Shown: piece by piece, positions 42,289 through 51,285 of the stretch
How positions within the stretch are numbered: the stretch's first letter is position 1
How the letters are laid out: the number at the start of each line of letters is the position of its first letter
Origin: Flavobacterium amniphilum
Lineage (GTDB): Bacteria; Bacteroidota; Bacteroidia; Flavobacteriales; Flavobacteriaceae
Reading direction: 5' to 3'
Assembly (NCBI RefSeq): GCF_023634845.1
Contig: NZ_JAMLJL010000018.1
Span: 1 to 64,000 of the forward strand
Length of the DNA stretch: 64,000 bases
The notes under the pieces: model-generated
Told to the model about the DNA's origin: nothing
The model's input: only the letters and a program-made list of their open reading frames with translations
Databases searched by the model: none
Program-made: the position numbers and the translations under genes

Positions 42289-44958
42289 TTAAAAGCGATA
42301 TTCCATTTTTAAAAGCACATATCTTGGCTGTAATCGATATTCAGTTTTGGAAATATTAATGTCTGATATACTATAATTTCTAAAAGTTTCTGTGTTAAAA
42401 AGATTATTTCCTGAAATAGAAAAAGTTAATTTATTTTCTTTTACAACATAACGGGCTTCTAAATCTAAAAAATAATACTTGTTGTTTTCTTTTTCAATAT
42501 TCCCAAAAAGATAACGCTCTGTCTGAATCTGTACATTCATTTTTTTACTCATTACAAACGACAAATCAAGAAATGACGTATTATCAGTAAAAGAATTTTT
42601 AATTGTTGTTTGTATTTGATTATAATTCCATTTTGAGCCAAAATGGTAATTAAAAATTCCCTTAAAGCTAGATCGTAATTCAAAACCATAGTCGCCTTGT
42701 GAAATTTTCACTTCTCTTGGGTGTGTATTATTTACAATATTTTTAAAATTACTTTTTGCCGCACCTAACGTGATTTTTAAATTTGATTTTACTGGTTTAA
42801 AATATCTGTCAATACTTGATGAAATTGAGAAAGATTGTCTATCTTTCATAATTATTTTTTCAGATTGTGAATAGTTTTGTGTTACAATGGAATTAGTGCT
42901 AAAAAAATCGTTGCTTTTGGAATACAAAACAAATGTATTAGCAAAGAACTTATCGCCCCAACTACCATAGGTGTAATTTAAAATGATATTTGAGGAATTA
43001 AGTTGATTAAAATCCCCTAATCCTCTTGAAAATGAGCGAAATCCTGTATGAACAAACCCTGAATAAACATCTTGAATTCCTGAATTTGTGGCATTGTAAG
43101 AATAAGAAGTTAAAATTTTATTCACTTCGTTTATCTTCCAGTCTAAACTAATGCTCGGAACAATAAAAAAAGGGTTCTGATGACTTTTTGTGCCAAAATT
43201 CTCTAATTGATTGAAAATTTGATGAAAATCAGATTGTGTTAGAACAGTAAAATCACCAAACTTAAAATGATACTTTGTTGATAGATATAAATCGTTAGAA
43301 ATATAGGTTAAATCATTTTGATAACCATTAGGAAATGCAAGGCTATTGTAGTTGTTAAGTAACTCAAAACGAGTTTTCAAGTTGTCTGTTCGTAATTGAT
43401 TTCCAATTTTTATTTCCAGTAAATCCCCACTATCGTTTCTATTTAATAAGTGTGCTTCAACTCCTGCAAATTGCATTTGATTTTGACTATACTGTTTGGT
43501 ATTATTAGCATTTTCAGTAAACAAATCGCCGAAAATGAATTGATTTACCGAATAATTTTGAGGTGTTTTTTCATTGATATACCTGCCTGAAAGAAGAAAA
43601 ACTTTGTTGTCTTTAAATTTATTAGTCAAAACTATTTTATGGTCAAAAAGTTGGTTGTCGCTATTTAGTCTTTCGTTTAAAAAATCATTATTAAAAACTA
43701 AATTACTTCTGTTTTTTTCATTAGTATTATTGAATTTTCCAGTGTATTCTAACGTTTTATTTTTAGAAATATCATAGATTAAATCAATTTTACCAAATCC
43801 AGTGATTTGTATTTTTTTGCCAAAAAAATCTTCTGTATTTTGAAAAGTAGTTGTTCCGACTGAAAAGGATTGAAAACTATTTCTAAAAAAATCATTTTCA
43901 TCTGTATTTAAAAAACCAATGGTTTTCAATTTTATTTTTTTTGAAATGGTAAAAATGCTATTTAGTGAAAGCATTTCTGCGTTATTAAAATTAACCCTTT
44001 TGGGTTTTAGATTAAGTGAATTTGAATTTAAACCTAGTAAAGTATTTACGGTTTGGTTATCACCAATACTCCCAGGTTCATCCGAACGGTAAGGTCTAAT
44101 AAGATGATTGATGTCTCCAACAGCATCGTTGCCAACATTATTAAGATTGGTTAAAAAATAATATTTACTTTTTTTTCCAAAATTCATCAAATTACTCCTT
44201 ACTTCATATTGATTTTCTGAAACAAGTCCATAGGCTAAAGTTGCATTACCAAACCATTGGCGTTTGTAATCTTCTTTTAAAGTTAAATTTAAGGCAACCT
44301 TATCACTGTTTTCAATTCCTTTTAGAAGCTTGTTGTTAGAATAATTTTGATATATCTCTATTTTATCAATAGGATTTACTGGCATATTTTTAGTTACTAA
44401 TTTGTACCCTTTTTCAAAAAAATCATCACCATCTATCATTACTTTCTCCACTTCTTGGTTACCTATTTTTATAGCACCATCAGAAGTAATATTTAGTCCA
44501 GGAATTTTTTTTAGTAGATCTTCTACAACTTGCTCATTTCCTTGCAAAAAAGATTTTGCGTTAAAAACAATTGTATCGTTTTTAACTTTTATTGGTTTCT
44601 CTGCCTCAACTATTACTTCATTTAAGGCTATCGGTTGATAAATTAATTTAACGTTTTTCTCAATTTCCTTTGTTTTAGATAAGATTTCAATTTCAATAGA
44701 TTTTGTTTCAAAATTCAATGAAGAAAAAATAAGTGTAAAAGAACCATACTTATCTGTTTCCAAAATATAGGTGTTGTCTGAGTTTGAAATTGAATAATCA
44801 ATTGTTTTATCTCCTTGTTTTAATATTACAGATACAGAATTCGTTTCTTCATTATTCCCAAAGTCGATTTTACCTTTTATTGTTGTTTGTGAAAAAACAA
44901 AAGTATTCGTGATAAGTAAAAATAAAAATATTAACTTGTTAGAGATTGAGGTATTCAT
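42289..44958 (-). CDS. TonB-dependent-receptor-like outer-membrane beta-barrel protein
   Basis: An 889-residue outer-membrane protein with a signal peptide (about 1-24, ending VFSQ). A carboxypeptidase-regulatory-like Ig domain (25-110) precedes a plug domain (LLKKIPGLNITSDGAIKIGNQ ... VMIDGDDFF). A long beta-barrel follows, ending in the aromatic strand LKMEYRF recognised by the BAM machinery. No TonB box is obvious. It is preceded on the same strand by a GLPGLI gene and a small secreted peptide gene, a combination I recall from Bacteroidota. The substrate is unknown. Confidence 0.82.
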   Translation of the reverse strand: MNTSISNKLIFLFLLITNTFVFSQTTIKGKIDFGNNEETNSVSVILKQGDKTIDYSISNSDNTYILETDKYGSFTLIFSSLNFETKSIEIEILSKTKEIEKNVKLIYQPIALNEVIVEAEKPIKVKNDTIVFNAKSFLQGNEQVVEDLLKKIPGLNITSDGAIKIGNQEVEKVMIDGDDFFEKGYKLVTKNMPVNPIDKIEIYQNYSNNKLLKGIENSDKVALNLTLKEDYKRQWFGNATLAYGLVSENQYEVRSNLMNFGKKSKYYFLTNLNNVGNDAVGDINHLIRPYRSDEPGSIGDNQTVNTLLGLNSNSLNLKPKRVNFNNAEMLSLNSIFTISKKIKLKTIGFLNTDENDFFRNSFQSFSVGTTTFQNTEDFFGKKIQITGFGKIDLIYDISKNKTLEYTGKFNNTNEKNRSNLVFNNDFLNERLNSDNQLFDHKIVLTNKFKDNKVFLLSGRYINEKTPQNYSVNQFIFGDLFTENANNTKQYSQNQMQFAGVEAHLLNRNDSGDLLEIKIGNQLRTDNLKTRFELLNNYNSLAFPNGYQNDLTYISNDLYLSTKYHFKFGDFTVLTQSDFHQIFNQLENFGTKSHQNPFFIVPSISLDWKINEVNKILTSYSYNATNSGIQDVYSGFVHTGFRSFSRGLGDFNQLNSSNIILNYTYGSWGDKFFANTFVLYSKSNDFFSTNSIVTQNYSQSEKIIMKDRQSFSISSSIDRYFKPVKSNLKITLGAAKSNFKNIVNNTHPREVKISQGDYGFELRSSFKGIFNYHFGSKWNYNQIQTTIKNSFTDNTSFLDLSFVMSKKMNVQIQTERYLFGNIEKENNKYYFLDLEARYVVKENKLTFSISGNNLFNTETFRNYSISDINISKTEYRLQPRYVLLKMEYRF

Positions 44959-44977
44959 CGATGATATGCTTTCTAAT

Positions 44978-45015
44978 AAAAGAAGAAGTTATCATTCAAG
45001 ATAACTTCTTCTTTT
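44978..45015 (-). terminator. Strong hairpin between the GLPGLI gene and the outer-membrane gene
   Basis: A perfect 16-bp inverted repeat (arms 44978-44993 and 45000-45015, arm core GAAGAAGTTATC) with a 6-nt loop and a T-rich tail on the minus strand. It lies between the stop of one gene and the start of the next in an apparent operon, ending only 20 bp before the downstream start codon, so it probably attenuates rather than separates expression. Confidence 0.75.
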
Positions 45016-45038
45016 TAATTATTGTTTAAATGAGATTA

Positions 45039-45836
45039 TTAATCAAAATCTTTCTTGTTTCTCCATTCATTTACAGGTTCTTTCTCTTGAAATGTTGAGT
45101 ACGAGTAACCAGCTGACATTCCATCTCTATTTGAACTTCTTGCCCTGATTGTTTCAATTTTATTCTGTATTGCCTCAATACGCTTTTTGTCAAAATCTTT
45201 GTAAGAAATACTCTTAAATTTTGGGTTATCAGCAGCAATCTTATTAAAATCGATTTGCTTTCCTTTATAAGGATAAGTAATCGATTTTACTTCCCATTTA
45301 TATAGCCCTTCTTTATCTGATACAGATAAGATTAAGCCTGGCAGTCCGTTAAATTTCCACGGACCTGACGAGACAGGAATTTTCTCTGTAAACCATGCAG
45401 TATAAGTTCTTCCTCTAAATGTTATTTGTGCTTTTTTGCACAGAAAATTTTTAATTTTTTTTTCTCCATCTAAAATTTTCCATTTCATTACAGGAAAACT
45501 TTCATAAACGGCATAATTTTTTTTTAAAAAAATATCTTCATACAATCTTTCAGTAAGTTTTTTTTCTTTATTATTAATAATAATTTCTGAAAAATCTTTA
45601 ACCTTTTTTGTATCAACAATAATAGTCTCAGAATCTCCACCAGATTCTTTCCTTTCAATCTTAGTAGATTCTAAAACATAATATGAGAAATCTTTTGAAA
45701 CATAAAGTGCATTCAGATTTTTTTTAACTATTGAAGGAATTAACGTAATTGTCTCATTATACTCTACTCTTAAATTGTTTCCTATTTGCGAAAAACATGA
45801 TGATGAAAAAACTAATAAAAATATGATTAATCTCAT
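45039..45836 (-). CDS. GLPGLI family secreted protein
   Basis: A 265-residue protein with a short signal peptide (about 1-16, ending CFSQ). It contains the family name motif in GPWKFNGLPGLILSVSDKEGLYKW and the upstream IPVSSGPW. The family is restricted to Bacteroidota and has no known function. Members are often next to TonB-type barrels, as here. A Cys pair could be present (Cys in the signal region and in FLCKKAQ). It is probably co-transcribed with the small secreted protein upstream. Confidence 0.88.
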   Translation of the reverse strand: MRLIIFLLVFSSSCFSQIGNNLRVEYNETITLIPSIVKKNLNALYVSKDFSYYVLESTKIERKESGGDSETIIVDTKKVKDFSEIIINNKEKKLTERLYEDIFLKKNYAVYESFPVMKWKILDGEKKIKNFLCKKAQITFRGRTYTAWFTEKIPVSSGPWKFNGLPGLILSVSDKEGLYKWEVKSITYPYKGKQIDFNKIAADNPKFKSISYKDFDKKRIEAIQNKIETIRARSSNRDGMSAGYSYSTFQEKEPVNEWRNKKDFD

Positions 45837-45864
45837 TTTACGATATAAATAAATTTAAAAAATA

Positions 45865-46170
45865 TTAATGAGCGTCATTATAACTGAAAATTGCTATTTG
45901 TTTAACAGCTGGCAAACCACAATCCATGTCCGCTGGCACGTTATAGACACTCCAATTCCCCAAATAGTCCCCATCTGCATTATACATTCTGTAAGTACAA
46001 GTATGCGATGGATACACTATAGCCTCTGACTTAGTATTTTCTACTTTTACTGGAACTACTGCACTCCCTTTTTCAGAAGTTACTATCGGATTTTTTGGAT
46101 CAATTAACCCGTTTGAAGCAAAACTAAAGCTTCCTACTAACATAACAAGTACTAAAAATAAATTTTTCAT
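45865..46170 (-). CDS. Small secreted protein of the GLPGLI/barrel operon
   Basis: A 101-residue protein with a clear signal peptide (about 1-18, ending FSFAS). The mature part is about 80 residues with two cysteines (HTCTYRMYNADGDYLG and DMDCGLPAVK), suggesting one disulfide. I recognise no family. It is first in the operon, 28 bp before the GLPGLI gene, and could be a substrate or ligand handled by the barrel protein. That is inference only. Confidence 0.6.
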   Translation of the reverse strand: MKNLFLVLVMLVGSFSFASNGLIDPKNPIVTSEKGSAVVPVKVENTKSEAIVYPSHTCTYRMYNADGDYLGNWSVYNVPADMDCGLPAVKQIAIFSYNDAH

Positions 46171-46598
46171 CTTTTTCTTTTTTTAGATAATTAAACAATA
46201 TTTGTTTTTCTTCTTCTATTTCGGCATACAAGAATCCTCCTATTCTTTTTGTTTTTCTTTGGGTTTTTAAGACAGTTTCCCTCAATTCGTAGCTACTAGA
46301 ATATTTTACATGATGTTTTTCCCTTTTTAAGGAATAATTTAAAAACAACTGATATTATTTCATTAAAGATCATTACAACCTCATCAGGATATTATTTTGT
46401 ACTGTATATCAAACAGTTACATAAATTTACTTTTTTAACTAATAATTTAGTTCTAGCAAGGATTTTATGCGGCAACAATACAAATAATAACGTGATTTTC
46501 ATTACGGTTTTTCCGTACTAATTGTTAATTTTTTCTTACAAATAATCATTTATTCCTACAAAAATATATAGATTAAATTTAATTCCCTATTCCTTTTA

Positions 46599-46643
46599 AG
46601 GGCAATATTGCCCTAATTTTGCATAACAAAATCATTATATTTG
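46599..46643 (+). promoter_or_regulatory. Palindromic operator and promoter of the XRE regulator gene
   Basis: AGGGCAATATTGCCCT (46599-46614) is a perfect 16-bp palindrome. It is followed by TTTG (46618-46621) and the exact -7 element TATATTTG (46636-46643), 22 bp before the start codon at 46665. A dimeric XRE repressor could bind and autoregulate here. The remaining 46171-46598 between the divergent genes shows no gene. Confidence 0.6.
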
Positions 46644-46664
46644 TAAATCTGATAAGTCGTAATT

Positions 46665-47015
46665 ATGAATAATATTATAGGAAACAAACTTAAATCACTT
46701 CGGAAACAAAAAGGTTTTTCACAAGAACAAGTTAGTGGATACTTACATATATCACAATCTGCCTATGCCCGAATTGAAAATGGTGACAGTCACTCATGGT
46801 CAACTCACATTGATAAAATATGCGAAGTTTTTGAAATTACGCCTGAAGAATTAGTTAAGCAAGAAAATATTGTAGTAAACTCAAATCAAACTGGAGGTCA
46901 TTCTACAAATGCAATAGTTGTCAATCAACTTTCCGAAAGACTTATTGAACAATACGAAAAGCGTTTAAAAGAAAAGGATGAAATAATCGAACAATTAATG
47001 TCTAAAATAAAATAA
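46665..47015 (+). CDS. XRE-family HTH transcriptional regulator
   Basis: A 116-residue protein with an N-terminal XRE HTH (GNKLKSLRKQKGFSQEQVSGYLHISQSAYARIENG, residues 4-39) and a C-terminal coiled coil (LIEQYEKRLKEKDEIIEQL) for dimerisation. It is the only plus-strand gene between 42 and 64 kb and has a terminator behind it. It may control itself, and possibly the divergent operon ending at 46170. Confidence 0.85.
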   Translation: MNNIIGNKLKSLRKQKGFSQEQVSGYLHISQSAYARIENGDSHSWSTHIDKICEVFEITPEELVKQENIVVNSNQTGGHSTNAIVVNQLSERLIEQYEKRLKEKDEIIEQLMSKIK

Positions 47016-47050
47016 AAAAACATTTAATTGAAAATAAGTCTATAATTTAA

Positions 47051-47088
47051 AAAGATGTCTCTCTCAACAGGAGCAAGACATCTTTTTT
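47051..47088 (+). terminator. Terminator of the XRE gene
   Basis: A 10-bp stem (AAAGATGTCT with AGACATCTTT), 15-nt loop, then a run of seven Ts. Confidence 0.85.
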
Positions 47089-47169
47089 TGTGTAAACTTT
47101 TTTCAGGATGATAAAAATAAGTATTTAAAAGTATTGCTTTAGTTGTTTAATGTGAATACAGCCTATTTT

Positions 47170-47509
47170 CAAAGGATTGTAGAGAATATTGCAATGCCAT
47201 TGCAATGGTTTGTAATTATAATTGCAATAAAAAATATTAGATAATTGCATTCCTAAAAAAATCCTCCAAATCATTATTGTAAACTCCTTCGAGTTTTAAT
47301 TGTTCATCCGTTTTACCCTCAGTCATATCCTTTATTTTGACATTAATTCCCATTGAAATAAGGAGTGACATTTTATTTGAAATTATATTGACTGTATTTT
47401 CGCTTATATTAGGAATGATTAACACGTTATGACCATTTAAACAACTTGCTTTATTTTCTGTTAGTTTCATGAAAGCTACCCAACATATTAAAAAAAGTAA
47501 ACTTTTTTG
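47170..47509 (-). repeat. Island repeat R1
   Basis: The first of four copies of a dispersed repeat. It holds three ATTGCAAT octamers (47188-47195, 47199-47206, 47221-47228; the first two give a perfect TTGCAATGCCATTGCAA palindrome) and a primase-tail ORF. It ends with an AAAAAAGT/ACTTTTTT dyad (47490-47508) 5 bp from the glycosyltransferase stop, which may act as that gene's terminator. It lacks the left 150-bp segment shared by R2-R4. Confidence 0.75.
47237..47470 (-). pseudogene. Fragment of a toprim-like (DUF6371-like) primase C-terminus, copy 1
   Basis: A 77-residue ORF that looks like the tail of a larger protein: LTENKASCLNGHNVLIIPN, then NVKIKDMTEGKTDEQL and NNDLEDFFRNAII. This order (GHNV..IPD, then D-x-T-x-GKTDEQL, then DLED.FR) is what I recall from the C-terminal part of toprim-like DUF6371 proteins of Bacteroidota mobile elements. 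No N-terminal domain precedes it. It has diverged most from the other copies. It could be translated on its own, but most likely is a displaced gene end. Confidence 0.6.
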
Positions 47510-47513
47510 GCTG

Positions 47514-48743
47514 TTAACTGTGATTTTTTTCTATTTCTTCAATTGTTTTTTCAATTCCATTTTCACTATTAATCAGCATTTTTATTTGAACCGCATTTTT
47601 ATACAATTCTTTGTTCGTCAACAATTCCTTTATACTACTTATAAATTTTTCTTCATTCATTTTACTAACAGGTATTGGTTTGACAGCAATTTTTTGCTTG
47701 TACGCAAGTTGTCCCCAAAAATTTTGGTCACCAATTGGATGAAGAATAGGACAAATAAAAAAAGGTTTTCCAGCTCTTAAACATTCTGCGGTAGTTCCTA
47801 TACCTCCGTGATGAATAACTGCTTTTGTTAATGGAAAAAGTTTTTCATAGGGTGCAGAATTTATCACTTTTATTTTGGGATTGTTGTCAAGTTTTTCCGT
47901 TTTGTCAAGCCCCCAACCTTTAACTACAATTATTCTTGTGTTAAGTTGTTCAGTTAGCTTTATAATTGCTGTTTGCAAATCAAATTTGCTTTTAAAAGGC
48001 ATACTTCCAAAAGTCAAAAGAAGTGGCGCTTCACCACTATTTATGAATTCTAATATGTCATTTGATAATGTGTCATTTGAAATTCCAAACCAGAAACCAT
48101 TAAAAGTCGATTGACTTGAAAAATCTTTAGGTAAAGATAAAAAACTTGAACTTAAACCATAGATATTTTTAACTTTAGGAACTTTGAACTTTTTTGGTAA
48201 ATCAAATTCTGTCCTGAATTTTCCAATTGGTTTTGATAATAAATTTATGCTTAAATTAGAAAGCGTATAGCTAATTCTATTTAAAAACTTTGGCAAAGGC
48301 AAACCGCTAAATGATGGATTTAAAAATTCTCTTGTTGGTTCCACAATAGGTAATACAGATGCTCTTATCATTTTTTCGGGAAATTGGTCTGCAAAACTGT
48401 CTGCTAATGTTTTAACGTGGAATAAAACCAAATCACTTTCTTTTGCTAATTTGTAAAATTCAATTAATGAATTTGTGATTAGTGGATATATCCAAGTATT
48501 TAGATTACGTCTTATTGCAAAAGGATTTCCTTTCATCATTTTTTTCCCTTCGTCAGAGTCCAAAATTGCTTGAAAATCTGCTTCTACAGGTACAAAATCA
48601 ATACCGTATGATAATATTAAACTTTCAAAATTTTTAGCTGTTGATAGGGTTACTTGATGCCCTCGTTCTTTTAATGCTTGTCCTAAAACCGCATAAGGCT
48701 GAATATCTCCCCGAGTTCCAAGTGTTAATAAAGCTATTTTCAT
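47514..48743 (-). CDS. UDP-glycosyltransferase, macrolide/terpene (MGT) type
   Basis: A 409-residue GT1-family enzyme. The N-terminus MKIALLTLGTRGDIQPYAVLGQAL is the acceptor domain start of MurG/MGT-like transferases. The C-terminal donor site is HHGGIGTTAECLRAGKPFFI followed by GDQNFWGQL. It would glycosylate a small lipophilic acceptor, possibly to detoxify antibiotics, but the acceptor cannot be told. It lies alone between repeats R1 and R2, so it may travel as a single-gene cassette. Confidence 0.88.
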   Translation of the reverse strand: MKIALLTLGTRGDIQPYAVLGQALKERGHQVTLSTAKNFESLILSYGIDFVPVEADFQAILDSDEGKKMMKGNPFAIRRNLNTWIYPLITNSLIEFYKLAKESDLVLFHVKTLADSFADQFPEKMIRASVLPIVEPTREFLNPSFSGLPLPKFLNRISYTLSNLSINLLSKPIGKFRTEFDLPKKFKVPKVKNIYGLSSSFLSLPKDFSSQSTFNGFWFGISNDTLSNDILEFINSGEAPLLLTFGSMPFKSKFDLQTAIIKLTEQLNTRIIVVKGWGLDKTEKLDNNPKIKVINSAPYEKLFPLTKAVIHHGGIGTTAECLRAGKPFFICPILHPIGDQNFWGQLAYKQKIAVKPIPVSKMNEEKFISSIKELLTNKELYKNAVQIKMLINSENGIEKTIEEIEKNHS

Positions 48744-48765
48744 TTTATTGTAGTTGTTTTAAAAT

Positions 48766-49322
48766 CACAGCTAATTTATTTATATGTTTGATAAAATAAT
48801 AGAAGAATATTCGTTCATGTTTAGAGTTCTGTGATTAGTAAAGTAGCTTCAAATATATAATAATTGTCAAAAATAAAAGATATGAAAGAGAGTAATCTGG
48901 CTTTACTTTTGCAAAAAACAAAAAGTTAGAGGGAGGAAAAGTATATTTTAAAGGGATTGAGAGAATATTGCAATGGCATTGCAATGGTTTGTAATTATAA
49001 TTGCAATAAAGAATAATTAGATAATTCTTTTTCTGAAAATATCTTCCAAATCATTATTGTAAACCTATACAAGTCTTAATTGTTCGTCAGTTTTACCCTC
49101 GGTCATATCCCATATTTTAACATTGATTCCCAATGAAATAAGAAGTGGTATTTTATTTAAAATTATACTTACTGCGTTTTCGCTCATATCGGAAATGATT
49201 ATCACATTATGACCAATTAAACAACTTACTTTATTTTCTGTCAATCCGTTAATTCCACCATAAGCCACCCAAACATATTGAGGGAGTAAAATGTAGTCTA
49301 ATATTCCGATATTATCGGTTCG
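48766..49322 (-). repeat. Island repeat R2
   Basis: The second repeat copy. The left part (48766-48833) begins CACAG and ends CTGTG and aligns with R3 and R4 over TTTATATGTTTGATAA. A shared stretch with AATTGTCAAAAATAAAAGAT follows, then three ATTGCAAT octamers (48967, 48978, 49000) and the primase tail. The right border has TAGTCTAA and the dyad CCGATA-T-TATCGG next to the stop of the gene at 49323. Confidence 0.75.
49065..49268 (-). pseudogene. Fragment of a toprim-like (DUF6371-like) primase C-terminus, copy 2
   Basis: A 67-residue ORF, but the coding similarity extends upstream of its ATG (frame reads PQYVWVAYGGINGLTENK), showing it is an internal fragment of a longer gene. IISDMSENAVSIILNKIPLLISLGINVKIWDMTEGKTDEQL is shared with copies 1 and 4. 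The frame stops early, and the final NNDLEDxFRN segment is out of frame beyond the stop, so the copy is decaying. Confidence 0.65.
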
Positions 49323-50213
49323 TTATTTTTTAATATCTTGTTTTGCTTCTCTTGTATATCCTTTCTTTTTATAGTCTTCTATATAAATCAATTTACTTTG
49401 ACTATTATCTTGTCCGTAATTCTGCAAACGAAAATGTCCACTTACTCCAAATTCTCCTGTTCTAATAATCTTTGTGAAATAGTTTGTATCAATTATTTCT
49501 ATATTGTTTTTGGTATCGTTTAAGTATTTCTCGTTATCAATTTTCACTTTACGTTGCAAACCAGTTTCCGCACCATAAATGATTTTATTTTCTGTCTCGG
49601 TAAAATTGTAAAAAATTAGATAGGAAAATATATAATCTAAAAGATTTCCATAAGCATCCCAAGCTTCATGTCCGTGAATGTCACCAAATTCTTCACTTAC
49701 ACAAATATTTGAGTCTCGGATACAATATTTTATTTTCCCGTTTTGAATTGGAAACACAAGAAGCCATCGTCCTGCTAAATAATCCTTTCTTTCCTCTTCA
49801 TCTTCCATCATATCTTCATCTAATTTTCCCCAAGCGTTTAAATCGTGAGTTTCTTGTGTTATAAAAGCAAAAAGAACACTGTCGTATTCAAATTCATTAA
49901 GGTCATAATCCTCTGTATCTTTTACTAATTGAGGCTTGAACTTTTCTGGTAAAATTGCATAACCATAGGTTTCTGGAATATTCTGTAAAAGTGTTTTCGC
50001 TTTATGAAAATTTTTAATGTCTTTCAGTTTTTGATGAATGGGTTTAGTTATGTAGCTAATGTCTAATTTTAGTTTGTCAAAAAGTTTTAATTGTTTTTCA
50101 ATGTCATCACGCATTAAGTCCCATTCTTCAGGTGAAATTATCGCTTGAGGATTTATTAAAAAGTTGTTTCTGCAATTTTCTAAAAGAGGAAATCTTTTTT
50201 CGTTAATTTTCAT
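49323..50213 (-). CDS. Hypothetical island protein (296 aa)
   Basis: A 296-residue soluble, acidic protein without signal or membrane helix. Notable parts are an acidic patch (LDEDMMEDEEERKDY), WLLVFPIQNGKIKYCIRDSN and HGHEAWDAYGNLLDY. I recognise no family. It is the cassette next to R2 and has an attC-like palindrome upstream of its start (belonging to the next gene's 3' side). Confidence 0.6.
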   Translation of the reverse strand: MKINEKRFPLLENCRNNFLINPQAIISPEEWDLMRDDIEKQLKLFDKLKLDISYITKPIHQKLKDIKNFHKAKTLLQNIPETYGYAILPEKFKPQLVKDTEDYDLNEFEYDSVLFAFITQETHDLNAWGKLDEDMMEDEEERKDYLAGRWLLVFPIQNGKIKYCIRDSNICVSEEFGDIHGHEAWDAYGNLLDYIFSYLIFYNFTETENKIIYGAETGLQRKVKIDNEKYLNDTKNNIEIIDTNYFTKIIRTGEFGVSGHFRLQNYGQDNSQSKLIYIEDYKKKGYTREAKQDIKK

Positions 50214-50237
50214 TTTTCTATCTATTGTTTATAATGA

Positions 50238-50362
50238 CCGCTAACGTAGCACTACTAAAGCAGGTTTGGAACTAAATTAATCTCTATTTTTTGATTTGCC
50301 AAATCATCCCAAATACAAAACCAATTTTCATTACCCAAATTCGTTGTAGTAGCTGTTATAGG
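50238..50362 (-). repeat. attC-like palindrome downstream of the 50382 gene
   Basis: Arms 50238-50269 (CCGCTAACGTAGCACTACTA...) and 50334-50362 (...TTGTAGTAGCTGTTATAGG) are imperfectly complementary, with extra bases on one side and a roughly 64-nt centre. It starts 20 bp after a stop codon. On the minus strand the outer boxes read CTATAAC and GTTAGCG, near the integron RYYYAAC/GTTRRRY boxes. Confidence 0.5.
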
Positions 50363-50381
50363 TTTTTTCTTTGTCTTTCAG

Positions 50382-51005
50382 TTATTTACTCTCAAAGCTT
50401 TTCCAAATGTTTAATAATTCTTCAATCTCTTCTTTACTAAAATATTTATCCCAAAGTTCGCAGTTACTCATATAAGCCCAACATTCTCCAAATTTTAAAT
50501 ATTGTGACTGTGGAATTTCTTTTTTTCGTAAACACTTTCTTAAAATTTCAAATCGTGTATTTTCATCTTGGTCAATGATTAAATCAACTTTTTCAATATT
50601 TTCTTTTGAAAATCTTTTCTTTATTGAATCAAATTCTTTAATTGCAGACCAATCTTTTCTTGCACCGATTCCAATTTCTACTCTTCTGAATCTACCTTTT
50701 TCTAATGCAAAATTTAATTCGTCTTTTCTTTCAAAGTCAATATTGTTTTTTTGTAATTCAGTCCAAAATAATTCAGTATCGATGCCAATACTTTCTCTCC
50801 AATATGTTAGGATTTCACTTGCTATAGATTTTAAAGAAGTAAGTGTAAATGATTCTTTTCCAATTCTATCAATCCAATAATTTCCTAAATCCACAAATGC
50901 TTCTTTAGTACTATTGTCAAAATAATTTGAATTACCAACAAGTTTATTATGAATTTCAATTGTCTTTAGAAGTTTTAGTTTAAATTCAATTTTTATGTCT
51001 GTCAT
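50382..51005 (-). CDS. Hypothetical island protein (207 aa)
   Basis: A 207-residue, mostly helical cytoplasmic protein with many charged residues and several Trp (NYWIDRIG, ECWAYMSNCELW). No family recognised. The gene stands alone between two attC-like palindromes, as expected of a mobile gene cassette, and has the same orientation as all its neighbours. Confidence 0.6.
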   Translation of the reverse strand: MTDIKIEFKLKLLKTIEIHNKLVGNSNYFDNSTKEAFVDLGNYWIDRIGKESFTLTSLKSIASEILTYWRESIGIDTELFWTELQKNNIDFERKDELNFALEKGRFRRVEIGIGARKDWSAIKEFDSIKKRFSKENIEKVDLIIDQDENTRFEILRKCLRKKEIPQSQYLKFGECWAYMSNCELWDKYFSKEEIEELLNIWKSFESK

Positions 51006-51027
51006 ATTCTGTCGGTTCTTTAAAATG

Positions 51028-51107
51028 CCCTATAACGTCCTGCTACTACAGCTGGTTTGGGACTAATTAAGCCCATTTCTAAAATCCCTTGTAGTAGCTG
51101 TTGGTGG
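51028..51107 (-). repeat. attC-like palindrome downstream of the 51286 gene
   Basis: Left arm 51028-51061 (CCCTATAACGTCCTGCTACT...) and right arm 51086-51107 (CCCTTGTAGTAGCTGTTGG). TACTACA/TGTAGTA pair exactly, the left arm has extra bases, and the loop is short. The total of 80 bp is in the attC size range. The minus-strand boxes read CACCAAC and GTTATAG. The core CTACTACA is shared with the site at 50238. The rest of 51108-51285 shows no gene. Confidence 0.5.
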
Positions 51108-51285
51108 TTCGGTTGTTTTAGTCGAAATTACAATTACAAACCTATTTTTTTAGTTCTGTTTTTCAAATTGCCGTTGGCAAACTCAAACATTTACAATTAG
51201 GTTTTTCATATTCCAACTTTCAAGTTTCTACAGTAAAAATACTTTTTTTGTATTGCAATTTTTAAATGAGAAAAAGATTTTTTAT

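Noticed and set aside
46124..46348. 74-codon minus-strand frame upstream of the small secreted protein
   Set aside because: It overlaps the signal-peptide start of the gene at 45865-46170 in another frame and has no protein-like features.
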